DNA of 64,000 nt, from positions 23,900,906 through 23,964,905 of the forward strand of contig CM040745.1 in the NCBI GenBank assembly GCA_022829145.1. The letters are read 5' to 3'. The notes under the pieces are model-generated. The model made no database searches and was not told where the DNA came from. It saw only the letters and a program-made list of their open reading frames with translations. Positions within the stretch are counted from its first letter, which is position 1; the number at the start of each line of letters is the position of its first letter. The position numbers were made by a program, and so were the translations under genes. Positions 11,601 to 40,806 of the stretch are shown one piece after another. The stretch is from Albula goreensis (Eukaryota > Chordata > Actinopteri > Albuliformes > Albulidae).

Positions 11601-14600
11601 AATTATAGTCACCTCTTAATTCAAAGGAACTGAAATTGTAATACTCAAAACAGTATTGGAAGATGTGCAGCTTGATTTACAGTATTCGTGTATTCAACTT
11701 TTTCCATTTTGCATTTTTGTCACCTCATCTCAGCCAGTTCATCTTTTTTTTTTCAATACTGACAGACAAATACTGCAGGCACTTTAAATAATTACATGAA
11801 GTAGGTTAGAGTCTTTGCCTAAAATAGGTCAGGATCTTTATTCAGAATAATTAAAACAGTTGCTTTTTTCATATTTTGCAGTCATGTGGATCTGACAAAT
11901 TGTATCAATGTACTTTGTTTTTTCATGGTTTTAGTGCATTTCAGAAGATTGTGAGTTGAAAGGAACCCTCCTGGGATGCATTCTAAAGAATATCTCACAT
12001 GCGCCTGGTTATTTAGCACAGTTAATGTTACTTGGATGGAACAAAGCTTGTGCATTCTATATGATATTTGCTCTAAATCCCTCAATGTGACTGCTATATA
12101 AAACATGTTTACATGTTGGTGTATGTAATGCCAAAAGTCAGGGAATGCCAAGCTTTGGTGGATTAGCTTTATTGGAATGTACTTTGAGAAGCAATAATAT
12201 CCTAAGCTTCCTTTTTTATAACTAATAATTTCAGAAACTTATTCTTCCTTCATATCCCTCCAAGAAGCCTCATCCCGTTCCCAAAAGTAATACTGCTCTG
12301 TTATTGAATACATATCTTTTTCAAACAAAACAGTTGTAACTGGATTTATGGATGAGTTCTAGAGCTGAAACACAATAATGCCCTCGAATAACCCAGAAAA
12401 GCAAACAAACGAGAAATAACTGATCAAAATTGGAATTATATTTTGATGCATTTTATGATAGCATCATGAAGATTGCTTTAGTATGGACATTCCAGGTCTT
12501 GATTGGTCTGTTTTACATCAATGCAGTAGTTTTCTATAAAGTTCCATCCTGCCATAAACCGAATTGATAAACTGGGCAGAACTGAATCAGAAGTAAAAGT
12601 CTAAATCATATTCCCCAACAATAAATATCATCAATTACTTTGGAAATTAGAGAGAATTTAATGAATATAATAAGGTGGCTTCTGTTTAATGTCACCCTGT
12701 ATATGGAGCAGAGAGGTAAATTGCTATTTAGAGTGGGGAGGTACAGACTCCTTAGTCCACATTGAAGATTGCATGCCTCCTATGTCTGCATGGATCCACA
12801 GGTACCCATCCCAGGAGAGAATGCTAGAGAACAATTAAAATAACAAACCTAACCACCTTACATCATCATGGACAACCTCTTTATTTTATCAAACATACAA
12901 CAATCCATTAGGTCCTGTTCGATTTTCATTAGTTTCAAAGGCAGTATACCTGCCGCTTGGCATGCTGTTTAACAGGTCTGGAATCATTCCTGTAGTTGTA
13001 CATCTTATTTTGTGTCTAGCCATCCAGAACTCACAAATATTCAGGGGCCTGTTCTTGTACTTCAGTTTCACAGTACACACTACGTTACATTTTGGAAATG
13101 GAAATTAGGTCAATGACTGAAACATCTCGGTCTGTTAGGAATCCAAATCACAGCCTCATTCCCTCAACTTAAAATAAAGCATCCATTCTACTCTCCATTC
13201 AGTTATCCTTTCACTGTTTGGCTACCTACTCTAATCTTAGGACAAGGATCAAATCAGTTGGCCGGGTCTAACAGGACAGACATAATGTTTCTGTATATTA
13301 TAATTACACAGCCACTCCAAAGTCACTCCAATAAACTACTACATTGTAATATTGTAATATTTTCAAAAATCCAAAAATACAGGGATATTAATACGCATGG
13401 CAAAAGCTTCAATTCTGATTTCCATTTGCCTTTGCTGTGACATTTTGACATTACACAAATCCTTTTTCTTGATTGTTTCATGATGTAATAGTATTTAGAG
13501 AGAAGTGTTATAAAAGACTCACAGTGGAGAAATGCCTGTACTGTAGCTTCCTGCTGATAAAAGATTTTACTGAAGCAGAAAGGACTTGAGGGACTGAATT
13601 CTTTGTCTTATGTAAGTGATTTACTTCCCTTTCTTTGAAGTTGCTTGATGTGATTATCCTTGTCATGAAATATTCTATGCATTGTCACTAAGCATTCTGC
13701 CTCTCATGTTACTGGCTTATTTACCACTGTGGACTAAGTGACCCAAAAAAGGTATGCTGTAACAGTGCAAAACTATGACATAATAGTCAAGTGTTAATCC
13801 TCTGTGAGAAAATTCACCAGTGTCTTGATTGCTAATGCTATGTATTCAGCTAAATGAGACCAATCACAAGGCTTCAAAGCTTTTTGTTTGGGTCTAGATT
13901 GCTGGGTGAATATTCATTCAATAGAAATGGGATAATGAATGGCCTAATGTCTGACATTTTTCTACCTACTCACTGCATTTTAATTTTAAGAGTTCAAAAA
14001 AGACATGGACATTTTCATCATTACTTTTTTCTCCAGTTTGTTTGTTTGTTTTATTTTTGTGTTTAAAACTGAAAACAAGCATTGATTGAAATGTCATGGC
14101 TCCATTTTCATATAAATCCAGCATCATTATCAGCATACAACCATCTATAACCTTTTTGTTTATATGAACATCTGAGAGCTCTTATAATTGAAAATTCAAT
14201 GCATGGTGGCCAAAGTGGAGCATTTCCTTGAATAACTGTTGCCATGTTTAGAGCCCATTGTACATTACTACATCACTGTCTAACAATCATGTTCCCTTGT
14301 CATTCCCTTTTGTTATATGTAGTCATGTTTGAAAGGTTGGCCCTTAAGTGTATCTTCCTACAATGGTGCCAAATATAGATAAGGGGTTTAGCTTGACCAT
14401 GACGATGGACCATGTGATGACCCAAAGAAGAGTGTGGCTCCACCCACTTTCATATTTCTAATACACATAGTCATCACAGTACTTTGGCTTTTGAATATGA
14501 AAAAATATAGAAATACTTTAATATATTTCCTTTTTTGTATGGACGCTGCTACTCCAAGAATTTTTTGCTCTGCATGTGTTGATAAACCCCTCTCTGTTAA

Positions 14601-15407
14601 AATGTTGATAATCATAATAATGACTTGATAATCATGCCAACAGCAACAAATTTCCTGGTGTCATCATTTGATGGTGCTCCACTGCTCCTCATATATGATT
14701 ACCATGCTCTGTGTTCATGGAGATCACAGCTATCGTCCTGATAATGACAGCTCAGACATGTCACCCACCTTTTGCTGTACAAGTAGATACATATATTAAA
14801 AGTCTATGAAATATGACATTTAATTAACTCAAAATCAGGTTGCAGTATGAAGACATTTGAGCTGGTTTTAATTGACAAAATCAGCTATTGTGTACTGTGC
14901 ATGTGCCGTCCTCAGCTGCTGTGCTTTTGGGAACGGCACACTCCAATTTGGTTGATATTGTGGCTGCTCAGATGAAATGGCAGCGTTGCAAAGCCTTGAC
15001 AGGTTTGTCTCATTGACAGATCAAAGAGTAAAACTAAGCTGTGTGCTATCCTTGGTGTGCTAGATCCTTAGTCCTTTCATGTTTTAGCCATGTTTGGCAG
15101 TGTTAAAGATGCTGATATTCACTGGTCCTGGGCTATTTTGCACTATGCTCATGTAGATCAAACATTCTAGGATTAATACAAATCAAGGGGTCTCGACCGC
15201 CCCAGGAATGTGATTTCATAAATGCCATGTTTTTTTTTCTTTCTTGGAGTGTATTGCATCAGCATGGTTGGCTTTCACGTATTTTACTGCCATAAATCAG
15301 TTTCCTTCGGCATATTTATATGAATGTGCATGTCCCTTGATCATTTCATGTGGGAGCCAGTTCTTCATTTAAGGGACAGAAGATGTGTACATTCACATAG
15401 CTACTTT

Positions 15408-15442
15408 GTTGTGAACAGCTACTTCACATAGCTGTTCACAAC
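15408..15442. repeat. perfect 14-bp stem, 7-nt loop
   Basis: GTTGTGAACAGCTA (15408-15421) pairs perfectly with TAGCTGTTCACAAC (15429-15442). A partial direct repeat, TTCACATAGCT, occurs at about 15392 and 15424. Confidence 0.85.
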
Positions 15443-18400
15443 TAGATGATTTCTTCGTGGATGACCGCACTACATTTTTTGAACATCAGTTCATCTTCAA
15501 AGAAATTCAATAGATCCTTGTATGTCACTATATGTCATGAACTAAGAAATCTTCCAGTATTGACTTTTTTGACAGTTTATTGACAGTTTGGGCTGCATGT
15601 CTTCTGTTGCAGAAGTATTGGGCCAGTTGTTTCAAAAGTTTTTTGTGTCCACGACCAACTAAATGACCATTTTATTGCTTCCCATCACATACTACAATGT
15701 TGCCTGAAGAATTACGATTGCAGATTAAAATATCTTTAAATGTCAAAACAACTGCAGAAAATCATAGTGCATTGTTTGAATTGACTAATAGATGGATACC
15801 TTTTTAATAGAAAGTATTATATAAAGATAGTTATTTTTGTCATGTGTATCTATCCACCTCCACCTTTCCCATGACTCACCAATAAATCCAAACCCACAGC
15901 ATAGGAACACATATTACAGAAAGTACATCAATTACTTGACTTTTGTGTTGAATTCTTTAAATGTCATTATTTAAGTGGCTACTAGTCATACATTGTTCAT
16001 GAAATATGCAAATAACAAATTTTCCTGTGCATCACAACAGAACTGCTATTGAGAAAAGTATATTAGTTATCAAATTTCTCTGAAACTAAAATGGCCGAAC
16101 TGTGAGGGAGTTATGAGAACATCCTTGCTGCATTGACTTTCGGGGGAGTGACCGCAGTGTGGGATGGTTACATAATTCAATCGATTGTGCAACAATGAGC
16201 GGAGATGACTGTACAGCAGTGGCCAATGCAGGTATTAGTACAAGGACACAGTGTTTTCTAATGTGTGTACAGAGAGATTGAGATTTTTCTCCACCCATCT
16301 GATACACAGGCAGGCCTTTGCTAGTATTTACATTTTCTAACTGTAAAACGAAGGAAACCAAGACACATATGGAGCATTCTTTAGTATCTGCAATGGATAC
16401 ATGAACATCTGTGGTTTGTACTAATGAGGATGTTTCGCTTCTAATCTGAGAGGATTAAATGTCTAACAGTGACAGTCTTTGCATATTAAGTAGCATCATT
16501 ATTGTTCAACCAGGGAAAAATGCACTATTCTCTCGCTCTAGATGCAAAGGCTTAATTTAAGCCCCTAGACAGTGAGGTTAGTGCTACAACGGTTTCTGGG
16601 CAATCCAAAGGGTGTTTTTATTGACACATTGCATTTAAGATTTAATTTAATCATAAATGCTTAGTTTTGGGGTTAGAGTTATTTTAAGTTCCTGAATGTT
16701 TGTAAGACTCTTCATATTCAGCAAAATACGGATTCCAAAATGAATGGGATCAGCCCGATCAATGTGACAGTAATACAAACTAAAATGGAATTACCATTTA
16801 AACAACAAGGTCATTCACTCTTGCCTTATACTGGATATCCAGTTTATGTGAAAAGTTTTCTCTTACCTTGTTCTTAGAAGGTATCAAGACCTTGCCCTCC
16901 AATAAAAGACTACCACTACAGCTCAGCCATATACACTAAACTTGATCAGTTGATAGAGACTAGTAACTATAAACTGGTGTCTAAACCGTAAACATCAGTT
17001 AGGTTACTTTGAGAACGCCCCAGTTCCCTGCACTTCTTATCTGCCTATTATGCACTGTTTTCAGGTTACATAACATTATATAATACATTCAAGTTATACA
17101 TTTTCAGTGGGAGGAAATAAGAAAGGTTTTTCAGCTCCAAATAAAAATCTTTGGTATTTGTCCAGTTTAAGATCCCATTCTCCCTAAATTGTTAGTTAAA
17201 TCAAATTCTCAAACTATTGAGTGTTTATGAGATAAATACATTTCTGGACACACTTTAGTTGCTTGAATTATATAGAATGTATTGTACCAGCTGTACTTTA
17301 GCCAGGTTTGTGTTTTATTCACACCCACATGGTGTTGCTCAGTTTAACCAGGCTTTGCTTTGTCTTCAGCAGCAGAGCGCTGTGATGATGCAAAGTCAGT
17401 GGTGCATTTCAGTGAATCAGCTTACATAAACTCCTTTTCTTCATCCACAGAGGGCATGATGGTGATACCTCACTCCTAGCTCAGAAAAGGGTAAACCCAT
17501 TATAAACTGAGAGCTCAGCTGTGAGTATTACATGGCTTCTGCTCATTAATCAGAGATGACCAGCTTGATTTATGACAACTGCTATTCAAATAAAAGGGCA
17601 AGCCCTGCAAAAACATTGAATTTGAGGTATTTCTCAAGACCAATGCTAAAATGTAGGTTTTTCATTATTCATATAGTTGTCAGATGTCATCTGTCCCATT
17701 AAGGTTAAAAGGCAACATTGGCATAGTTTTGTTTGCAAGGAGGGGTTTGTTTTAAAAGAAGGAATCAGCATTGTTCTATGGCGTGCTTTCCAATGGTATG
17801 TGGAATGTATTCTCTCAGAACTACAGTGAACTATCACAAAAGGTATTTCCCCAAACCTGTCTTGAGCTGTTGGCCTTATTTAAACCTCTGCAGGGCTGTG
17901 TATTATAATTGCTTGAACATCTGGCATAAGCTTATTCTGTGGAGAGTAAATACAGAGATAAGTGTTTAGATGACCATTTACACTAAAGAAAAGGAAATTA
18001 ACCATCTGTACCGTGCATCAGTATTTTAGCAAAGTCTAATTTGGGATGTGTAAGAAAAACCTACAGAGGCATCAGTGAGAAATGGAGAGAGCTGAAAATG
18101 TACCTTAAAATGTGACATCCTGGGAGTCTGCTGCAAGTGTGGTGTTGAAAATCATGGGGGCATGAAAATTATACAGAACGGCATCATTAAGTAAATAGTG
18201 TTGAGAAGGTAGAGGTATGTTCCATTGCATGTGACAGTGTTTGACTGCTTTTTTAGTCAGTCTTCCACTTCTTAACGTACCCAAGACCTCAGCTGTGGGT
18301 CATTGAAATTTAATGTCAAACTCCACCCATGCCTCAGTTTGGGCTGCATCCTCGCCCAAGTATGGCCTGTCTTCATGAAGCCATAAATTTACAATTTGTG

Positions 18401-19499
18401 AAGGGTGTATGCAGTCAGATTGGAATTTCAACATCTCTCATCAAGGAGAAAGAGGAAAGCTCCACTGAGCTTTAAGAAAGATGCCTTTTGATGTATAGAG
18501 AAATCACATTGGACTTCTTTTGGGTGTGGGCTTTGAATAATTGCAACAGCCCAATGTCTGGCATGTTTGATATATACTTGACCTACATTTGGTATTTTGC
18601 AGCAATGGGGAAAATTATTATCTGAGAGGGAACAGAACTGCGAGCTGTAGAAATAGCTCTTTTCAGATGCACTCCATTGACTGTATTTTCATCATTATTC
18701 ATAATGAAATGTTCTGTCCCACAATTCAATAGAAAATTCTTAATGATCAGTGATATTTTGCCATTATGTTGACAGCATGAAGTGGGTTGTATAGATCAGA
18801 AATATTCAGTCCTATTTAAAATAACATCTCTGCTCATGTCGTCATACTACTGTAAAGCTAAGTTTTATTTTTGTTGATTTTTATTTTGTGTTTACTGTGA
18901 GAGAATGATTTGAAAGTTGGCAAAGGCTTACTAATAACATTCAGCAGCAGCAAAAGCATATGGGATCTCCACCAGGCTGCCTAATGCAAGAAATATGCAG
19001 GCTAGTTTGCATGACAATAGGTCTCTTTTACATGATCTCATTTGCATAATCACTGGTCACAGTGATTGATGTCCCTGTCTGTGTTTCACGGGGCAGGGTG
19101 GATTTAGAGTGCACTGAATACTGAAATAACGTAATATGTATCATATTTTTACCTCTTCAAAATTATAACCATTAATGTGTATTAATGGAGTTCATTTTGA
19201 ACAATGGCCAAGCTGCCAGGCAGCCTGTGTTTCATAATGAATATTGATCTTCTCTTTTGGGTCCATTACTGTGAAGCACATGTCCCTCTGTGGTCTTTGA
19301 TATTCACAGAGGCAACAGCTTTAAAGCTGTGCTTCCGCTCTGGCAGTAGCTTATAGCAGAGCTGAACTCAGTTATGGGGTATGACTCATTCATGGCTTAT
19401 TATCATCCCACTCAGATCTGTATTCCCTCCCTTTCCCTCGCTTCTTGAGATTGCCTGCCTGTCTGCTTGTACTCCAGTCCACAAAGAGAAATGAGGTGG

Positions 19500-20074
19500 G
19501 GGTGGTTCATTTACCAATGATAATGCCTGACCAACCTCATTCTGATTGGCTGACTGCTTCCTTAATGTGACTCTTCTAATCCAGCATGAAAGCTTTTAGC
19601 CACACCTCCCTCTCTACCGCCTCCACTGTGGCAGCATCCACACACAGTACTATCTACGCTCCAGACAAGTATGAGCTCCACACAGGCAGGAGAAGATTAG
19701 AGCAGCCCATCTGCGCATGCAGTAGATGCACACAGAGGGAGTCACAGATGATCACTGAGGGGTTTTTCTTCAGCATCAGTCTGCTCAGGACCTCACACAT
19801 GTTTTGTTGTGTGGTTTTCATGCTCCTTCTGTTTTAAAGGGAGTTGATAAACTTTTTGTTTCTGTTTTCCAGAGGGCTTGTATTTTTAATGAAGTTTTTT
19901 TAATTGCATATGCTCAATTTTCTTGTTTTGTTTCTTCTTCAAACAATGCAAGGCACAATTCCAAGTGCAGACTAACTCTGAGCACCAAGGAGCATCAAAG
20001 TTTACCTCTTGTAACATCATTTTGATTTCTTTGCATTCACCTGGGCTTGGGTTTTGTGGTGGGAGAGTATCGTG
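19500..20074 (+). promoter_or_regulatory. chn1: candidate chn1 alpha1 promoter and 5' untranslated region
   Basis: Upstream of the alpha1 start lie a CCAAT (19513-19517) and an inverted CCAAT, ATTGG (19544-19548), in a stretch less AT-rich than its surroundings. A pyrimidine-rich CTGTTTTCCAG at about 19872 could be a 5' UTR splice acceptor. I cannot place the transcription start. In mammals alpha1 has its own promoter downstream of the alpha2 exons, which this arrangement would match. Confidence 0.4.
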
Positions 20075-28600
<8,526 letters not shown>

Positions 28601-29260
28601 GGAATCATATTTCAAAACAATTCAGCTTGATGCAGTCCTATATTTTGACCTGATTAGGCAGGGACCTTTTTGAATACTAGAACATTCTCATTCCCACTGG
28701 ACCAGGGTTGGATGTGTATTTTTCTTCCCTTTTTATGGCTGTGGATCTCATACCTGAAACTTAGGTTTTGCATGTCTGTCTCCCCATTTTTGTCGGGGGT
28801 TGGTAGAGGCATGCTTAAGCTGGATGTGTCTTTATTTTGAATAGCCTTTTTCAGTATTCCAGCATGTGTTTGTTTTTGAAATCTAAAGCATTGTGGCTCT
28901 GTTCTTTTGTGTCCTGTGGATGTAGCTCATTTTTATGAAATGGGCAGCTGTTTTTGTGAAACATGACATATTTTAATTTGTCAGAGTTTGTTTTGCTTTG
29001 AAAAAACTTTTGTAAAGACCTCTGACATGTTGCTTTTGTTTGTATTAGGGATGTTAAACTGTACACAGTTGTAAACAATATTAAATGGCTGCTTTTTAGT
29101 CACATAAATGGTAAGAATTAGACATTGGCATCTATATTAAATACAGGTATTTGTGTGGTGCTATGAGCAATAATTAATGCTAACTGTATAAATAATGCTG
29201 ATAAGAAAATTGAATTTATTGAATTGAGCAGTTTAATAAATCATGCAATGTTAGTCTAAT
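28601..29260 (+). other. chn1: chn1 3' untranslated region (end approximate)
   Basis: T-rich, stop-dense sequence after the stop. Candidate signals are ATTAAA at 29080-29085 and AATAAA at 29235-29240; a longer 3' UTR is possible. Confidence 0.45.
29235..29240 (+). terminator. candidate chn1 polyadenylation signal AATAAA
   Basis: The first canonical AATAAA after the chn1 stop, at a distance of about 640 bases. Alternatives occur further right, for example near 29806 and 29973. Confidence 0.35.
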
Positions 29261-32200
29261 TAAAAGTCTTTGAGCACACACTCAGTCAAAGGCTGCTGGT
29301 ACAAGACTGCCAGAATCCAGCTGAACACAAAAAAACTCTTGTGCTCAGATTCGAGGTAGAGGTAGAGCTCAAAAGTTCTTGCACACATCACAAAAGCAAC
29401 AACCAAAACTATAAAAGCTTATCAGATAGAGATGATACAACCCCAGTCAACCCTCTCCCTTCAGTCAACATACTGCACTCCCCCTTACCTTGTTACATGA
29501 GTTACATTGTCACATTGAGTCCAGGGAGAAGTCCCAGTTTGCAATGCGAAGGAGATGAGCTCCTGAATACAGTATCACAACAGACATACATCCCTCCCCC
29601 GTCATCCCTCGCTCCACTCCCACTTCTGAGCATCTTTGAAAATAGCAAAGGGCAAAGGGGAGGAGAAAGGCTGAAACTGTGGGTGAAGTTACTCGTCATA
29701 GGCCCATGCGACTGATGTTTTCACCATTATATTGCATCCTGTTGACTGAAAATGGTGTCGCACAATGTCCAGAAATTTATGTCTATGAACATATGAATAA
29801 TTGGACAATAAAAGTCAATTTAATCTGACTTCCTCCCAAAGGAATTTTGCACACATGTATTGTGAATGTGATGTAGCTATCCTGTTCATAAGTGAAGCAA
29901 ATGAAAGAGCACTAAACTAATTCTTTTCAAGTCCTTTGTCAGCATTCTACTTCTATGTTGAGAATGTCTTTGAATAAACTTAAGAGGTTTAGCTGTTGTG
30001 GGTCTTTAAAATAATTATACAGTGCCAAATTATAGGAAAAAAACTAAATGTGAATAAGACTTTCTACCGTGAAGTTTAAATCCTCCATTCATGACTAACC
30101 AGGCCTTCAAAAATATATTGTATGCAATTTTCCATGACATGAGTAGATACATGTTTTTGTTGTCATATTTTTGTACTTGATTTGCTGCATGGATATAATT
30201 TATTAATGTATTAAATCTTGCTTTTATAAATCAAATGTCTTTTGTATTTTTCAAATTAAGTGCTCAAGTCATTACAATATATGGCTTAATTTTAAAAGGT
30301 ACCAGTAAAAATAGCTGGATTTTTTATGAAGTTTAAACTTCAGTTGACCCTTGATGATTTATTTATGGATTAATTTCTCAGAGAAACCAATTTAACTTTG
30401 AATAATCATTAATAATGTATGCACTGCTGATATAAAATGTATGAATTCAAATAGAGGATTCCAAAATCAATTCCATCTGGTGTGGTTCAGAAACTGATCT
30501 GAAAGTATTACTCAAATAGAATTATATTGATAGCATGAATACACAATGGGCACTTGCAGAGATGGGGGCCTTCCAATGTCCAAGCACCAACCCAATTGCC
30601 TTTCCTCTGGAAAAAGTGTCCTTTTGTCACATGTTATTTATTTATATATTTGTTTGTTTGTTTGCCCTATTCGTCCTGCATTGGTACCCAAGGTCTGGCT
30701 CCCTGCACTGCCGGCTGATCCAGGGGGAAGGGGGTGCATCGACCATCCGACCTATCAAGTCTGTGCATTATACTCCATGTGCATGTGTGTTATATTCAAA
30801 TGCATTAGTGGCATCTCTGCCTTTCAGTGACTTTGAAAACTCGTTCTGTCGTGCCCCCTTCCATCAGTTTGATGGTAAGTTAATGTATTGTTTCAGTTGA
30901 AAAGGGCGAAAAGAGCTTTGGTAAATCTACCCACTTATTGTGTGTGTCACTAGTATGCAGCAATACCTTTGCCTATTCATCGTAAAGCACATTTATGCTA
31001 TTTATAATTCTGCCTGGCAAATAATCACAATGTTTCATTTACTGACAAAAATAAATGTGGATTTTTCAGATATATAATCTGTGTTTGTTGGCTGTATAGC
31101 ACAGAGGACGTGATACACTGATTTGCTGTATATGCTCCAGTTACAAAATTGCATAAGTATTAAATGATCAACAACACATCATGCTAATATTCATACAGTC
31201 CTAAATCTTGATTGCACTTAGAATTAGTGCAATAGAATTATTTAGTACAATTGGTGTAAAAGATCACACTAGCCATGCCCAAAATCCAAAAATAAGAACA
31301 GATAGAGTGCAAAATTAGATGTATTGATGGTTTTCTTTACGATTTTGTGCTCAACAAGGAAGTTGTTTAAGAACGTCATGCTAACTGCTCTTATTACAAA
31401 CCAAAAGATTTAGTTGGACTGACATATCCATTAGGGTTATGAGTCATGAGTTATAGCAGCAGATTGTATATCTTTCAATTTCTCTGTGGATTGATACAGG
31501 ACTGAAGCTGCATTGGTGTGCAGAATAACAGAATAACACAGGTTCACATGTTCGACTGCCCTGTTGTTGGGGTTTCGATTTGCAAGGAGCAATGTGTCCT
31601 AAATCAGCATATCACTGAGGCTGTCATTCATCCATAAATTAGGGGAATTATGCCAGCTGATTTAATGGGTGGAGGCCAGTGAGAAATGTACTTGTCTTGA
31701 CAAATTATTGCAACAGGAAGCAAGTACATCACTGTGACCTTGTATTAGCATTAGCTTGATGCCTTGAGCCATTTTATCAGAGAACTATACTGAAGTGCAA
31801 GAATATGAAATGCATAGGTTCAATGCATCTTGGTATTGCTCAAAAATTAAGAAGGAAATGCTTATCTGGGATATTATCTGAGGATTGTTGTGATAACATC
31901 TTACCACTTTTATTCAGTGGCACCATGTCACTTTCTCTGCAACATTTGAAATTGCTGTTCATAATATGCTTTTTCCTACCAGTCCTGGTCCTAGTGGGCT
32001 GTAGGACATGTCTTCCAAACAGGAAGTTTACAGGTATACTCATGTGCTTTCTTGTCCTTGATCACTGCACACAGTCGGAAAAAAAACCAAAATATAAAAA
32101 ACTGAAGATGATATACAGCATGTTAAAAAGGGATTCTGTCCATTGCTACATACAAAGCAGTAAAATAAAGTACAGCTACATAGATAGATAGACACATATA

Positions 32201-32400
32201 GATCTCTATTATGCTTAGATGAAAGTCAATGTTATTTACATCACATGTACAATTTCAAGTACTAATCTGGAGTTTGATCCTGACATCATACAAAGCCAGT
32301 CATTTTTACTTTTTATAGTTTGTACCTATTAATGACATCCTGTTCTAGCAAACCAGGAAATATATAGATAGCTTGATGAAACATGAGCCTCACAATAACC
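29261..32400. other. intergenic, chn1 to chrna1
   Basis: No exon or RNA gene is recognised. Open frames of about 120 codons at 29341-29715 and 30535-30900 have no family features, and they sit in less AT-rich patches where long open frames arise by chance. Later parts may belong to a long chn1 3' UTR. Confidence 0.55.
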
Positions 32401-32422
32401 ATAAGTGAAATATGTGGAACAG

Positions 32423-32520
32423 CAGCTGCTGCTCTGAAGCACATGGTGTCTTGGCACAACAATAGCATTTCTCCTTTCATTTGATGCTGCAGACACAAAG
32501 AGTGAGGACTGTCCCATCTG
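32423..32520 (+). promoter_or_regulatory. chrna1: candidate muscle promoter E-boxes of chrna1
   Basis: CAGCTG (32423-32428) and CATCTG (32515-32520) lie about 200 and 110 bases before the chrna1 start codon. Paired E-boxes bound by MyoD-family factors drive the muscle alpha-subunit gene in birds and mammals. The E-box motif is short, so the role is an inference from position. Confidence 0.4.
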
Positions 32521-32623
32521 TAGGCTGCTCTTTCATTTTGGATATCCTCAGGACCCAAGAATGAACTTTTTTGAATTATCAGAACAGTAACATTCAGACT
32601 TATCTTCACGCAATATTTACAAA

Positions 32624-39570
<6,947 letters not shown>

Positions 39571-40115
39571 ATTTGCATGGAGCCCCGGCAGGTTATGGTT
39601 CAAAGTCCACATTCAACCAAGAGATTACAGTTTAACACCAACAATCACCCATGTAGGGTACAGATCCAAATCCACACCCACCACGAAGGTTTGAATTCCT
39701 TCTGAGATGAAGACCCACACTAGTTGAGGAGGTTAAGGTTCCAGACCCACATTCATCCAGGAGGCTACAGTGCATGAAGGAATGCATTGTTTGTATTTAG
39801 GAAATGTTTTTCTGTTAATATAAACAGACATATATCCTACACAAGACTAGATTAGGGAGTTGTAGATGTTACTGCATGGATGAATGAAAAATTGGGTTGT
39901 ACAAAGTATGTTTTAGAATGTCTGGAAAACTATTTATGGGTGTTGGTCATGTCAACCTATGGACCTATGGATCAAGCAGTACAATACAGAATAACTGCAT
40001 CCAGGTTGTTTTTGATAATATGTATTGCTATCGAATATGTTTTCCATTGTGTTGAAATGCAAAAAGAATGGTTAATAAAAACTTAACTTTAAATAAAAAA
40101 ACACTTGTCTCTTGT
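39571..40115 (+). other. chrna1: chrna1 3' untranslated region (end approximate)
   Basis: Stop-dense sequence after the stop codon, ending near two closely spaced polyadenylation signals. Confidence 0.6.
40074..40097 (+). terminator. two candidate chrna1 polyadenylation signals
   Basis: AATAAA occurs at 40074-40079 and again at 40092-40097, about 500 bases after the stop, followed by a T-run in GTGTTTTTTTTTTTT. This is the cleanest poly(A) context in the window. Confidence 0.6.
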
Positions 40116-40592
40116 TCAGACCTTCACGGTGTTTTTTTTTTTTTCACTTGCTTACATGGTCGTTTTTGTGATGGGTAATGTGTCTGTGGAAGTTTTTAAA
40201 ATTGAGAAATGTGTCAATTGGTTAATCTTGCATTGTGGAGGTGTTTATGGGTGTGTTGTTTGTAAACAGTCACTTTTTACTAAAGCAGTTAGGCTTACAC
40301 CGAGCCGTTACTTAGCATTAGTACTACTGAATTAGGTATATTATTTGGAACGTTTAATATATTTTTAACAAAACACGACCACATAAAAATCTTTTTTCAA
40401 ATTAAAAATTTTGAGCAGAAAAATGAATTGCTCCGTATGTATAGTGAATCGGCTTTGACTATTGCCACACCTGTTACCATTTGAAATAGAGAATGTGCTC
40501 CTAAATCGAGTTTCTTGTTTTTCAAATGTCTGCATTTTATTCACTTTACTCCTGTGAATAAGTGAGCCTCTTTTCTTTCATTTACACGGTAG

Positions 40593-40806
40593 AGGTTATC
40601 CTAGCCAAACTTAAGCAAGAACCAAATCTGGAAACATTGCATCATTACGAATGTCCCGGATAAGACAGAATCAGAAGTTTCTCTGTAAACTGGAGCACAG
40701 CCACTGGAAAATACTCTGGGCAAGATGGATCATACGCGGATTTGGTAAAGACAGTGAAATCGTGAGTGATGTCAAGAGAACTGGAAAGAAAAGTACATTC
40801 ACAAAG
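40593..40806 (+). other. wipf1: possible wipf1 leader exon
   Basis: A less AT-rich block ends in a strong donor, ACAAAG|GTAAGT at 40807. It lies between chrna1 and wipf1 on the + strand, so it could be the 5' UTR exon of wipf1 spliced to 46714. An ATG at 40651 opens a 52-codon frame that stays open up to the donor (starts MSRIRQNQKF). If spliced to 46714 that frame would continue past the WIPF1 start in another frame. A shorter uORF is at 40725-40748. The left limit is uncertain (an acceptor-like CGGTAG ends at 40592). Confidence 0.35.

Noticed and set aside
20054-20074. Start of chn1 at 20054
   Set aside because: The codon there is TTG; the first ATG in frame, 20075, gives the conserved MPSRES start.
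29341-29715. 124-codon open frame after chn1
   Set aside because: No recognisable domain, no splice sites, and composition like its surroundings; could be chance or 3' UTR.
30535-30900. 121-codon open frame between chn1 and chrna1
   Set aside because: Two overlapping frames are open in the same patch and neither shows a domain; chance is more likely.
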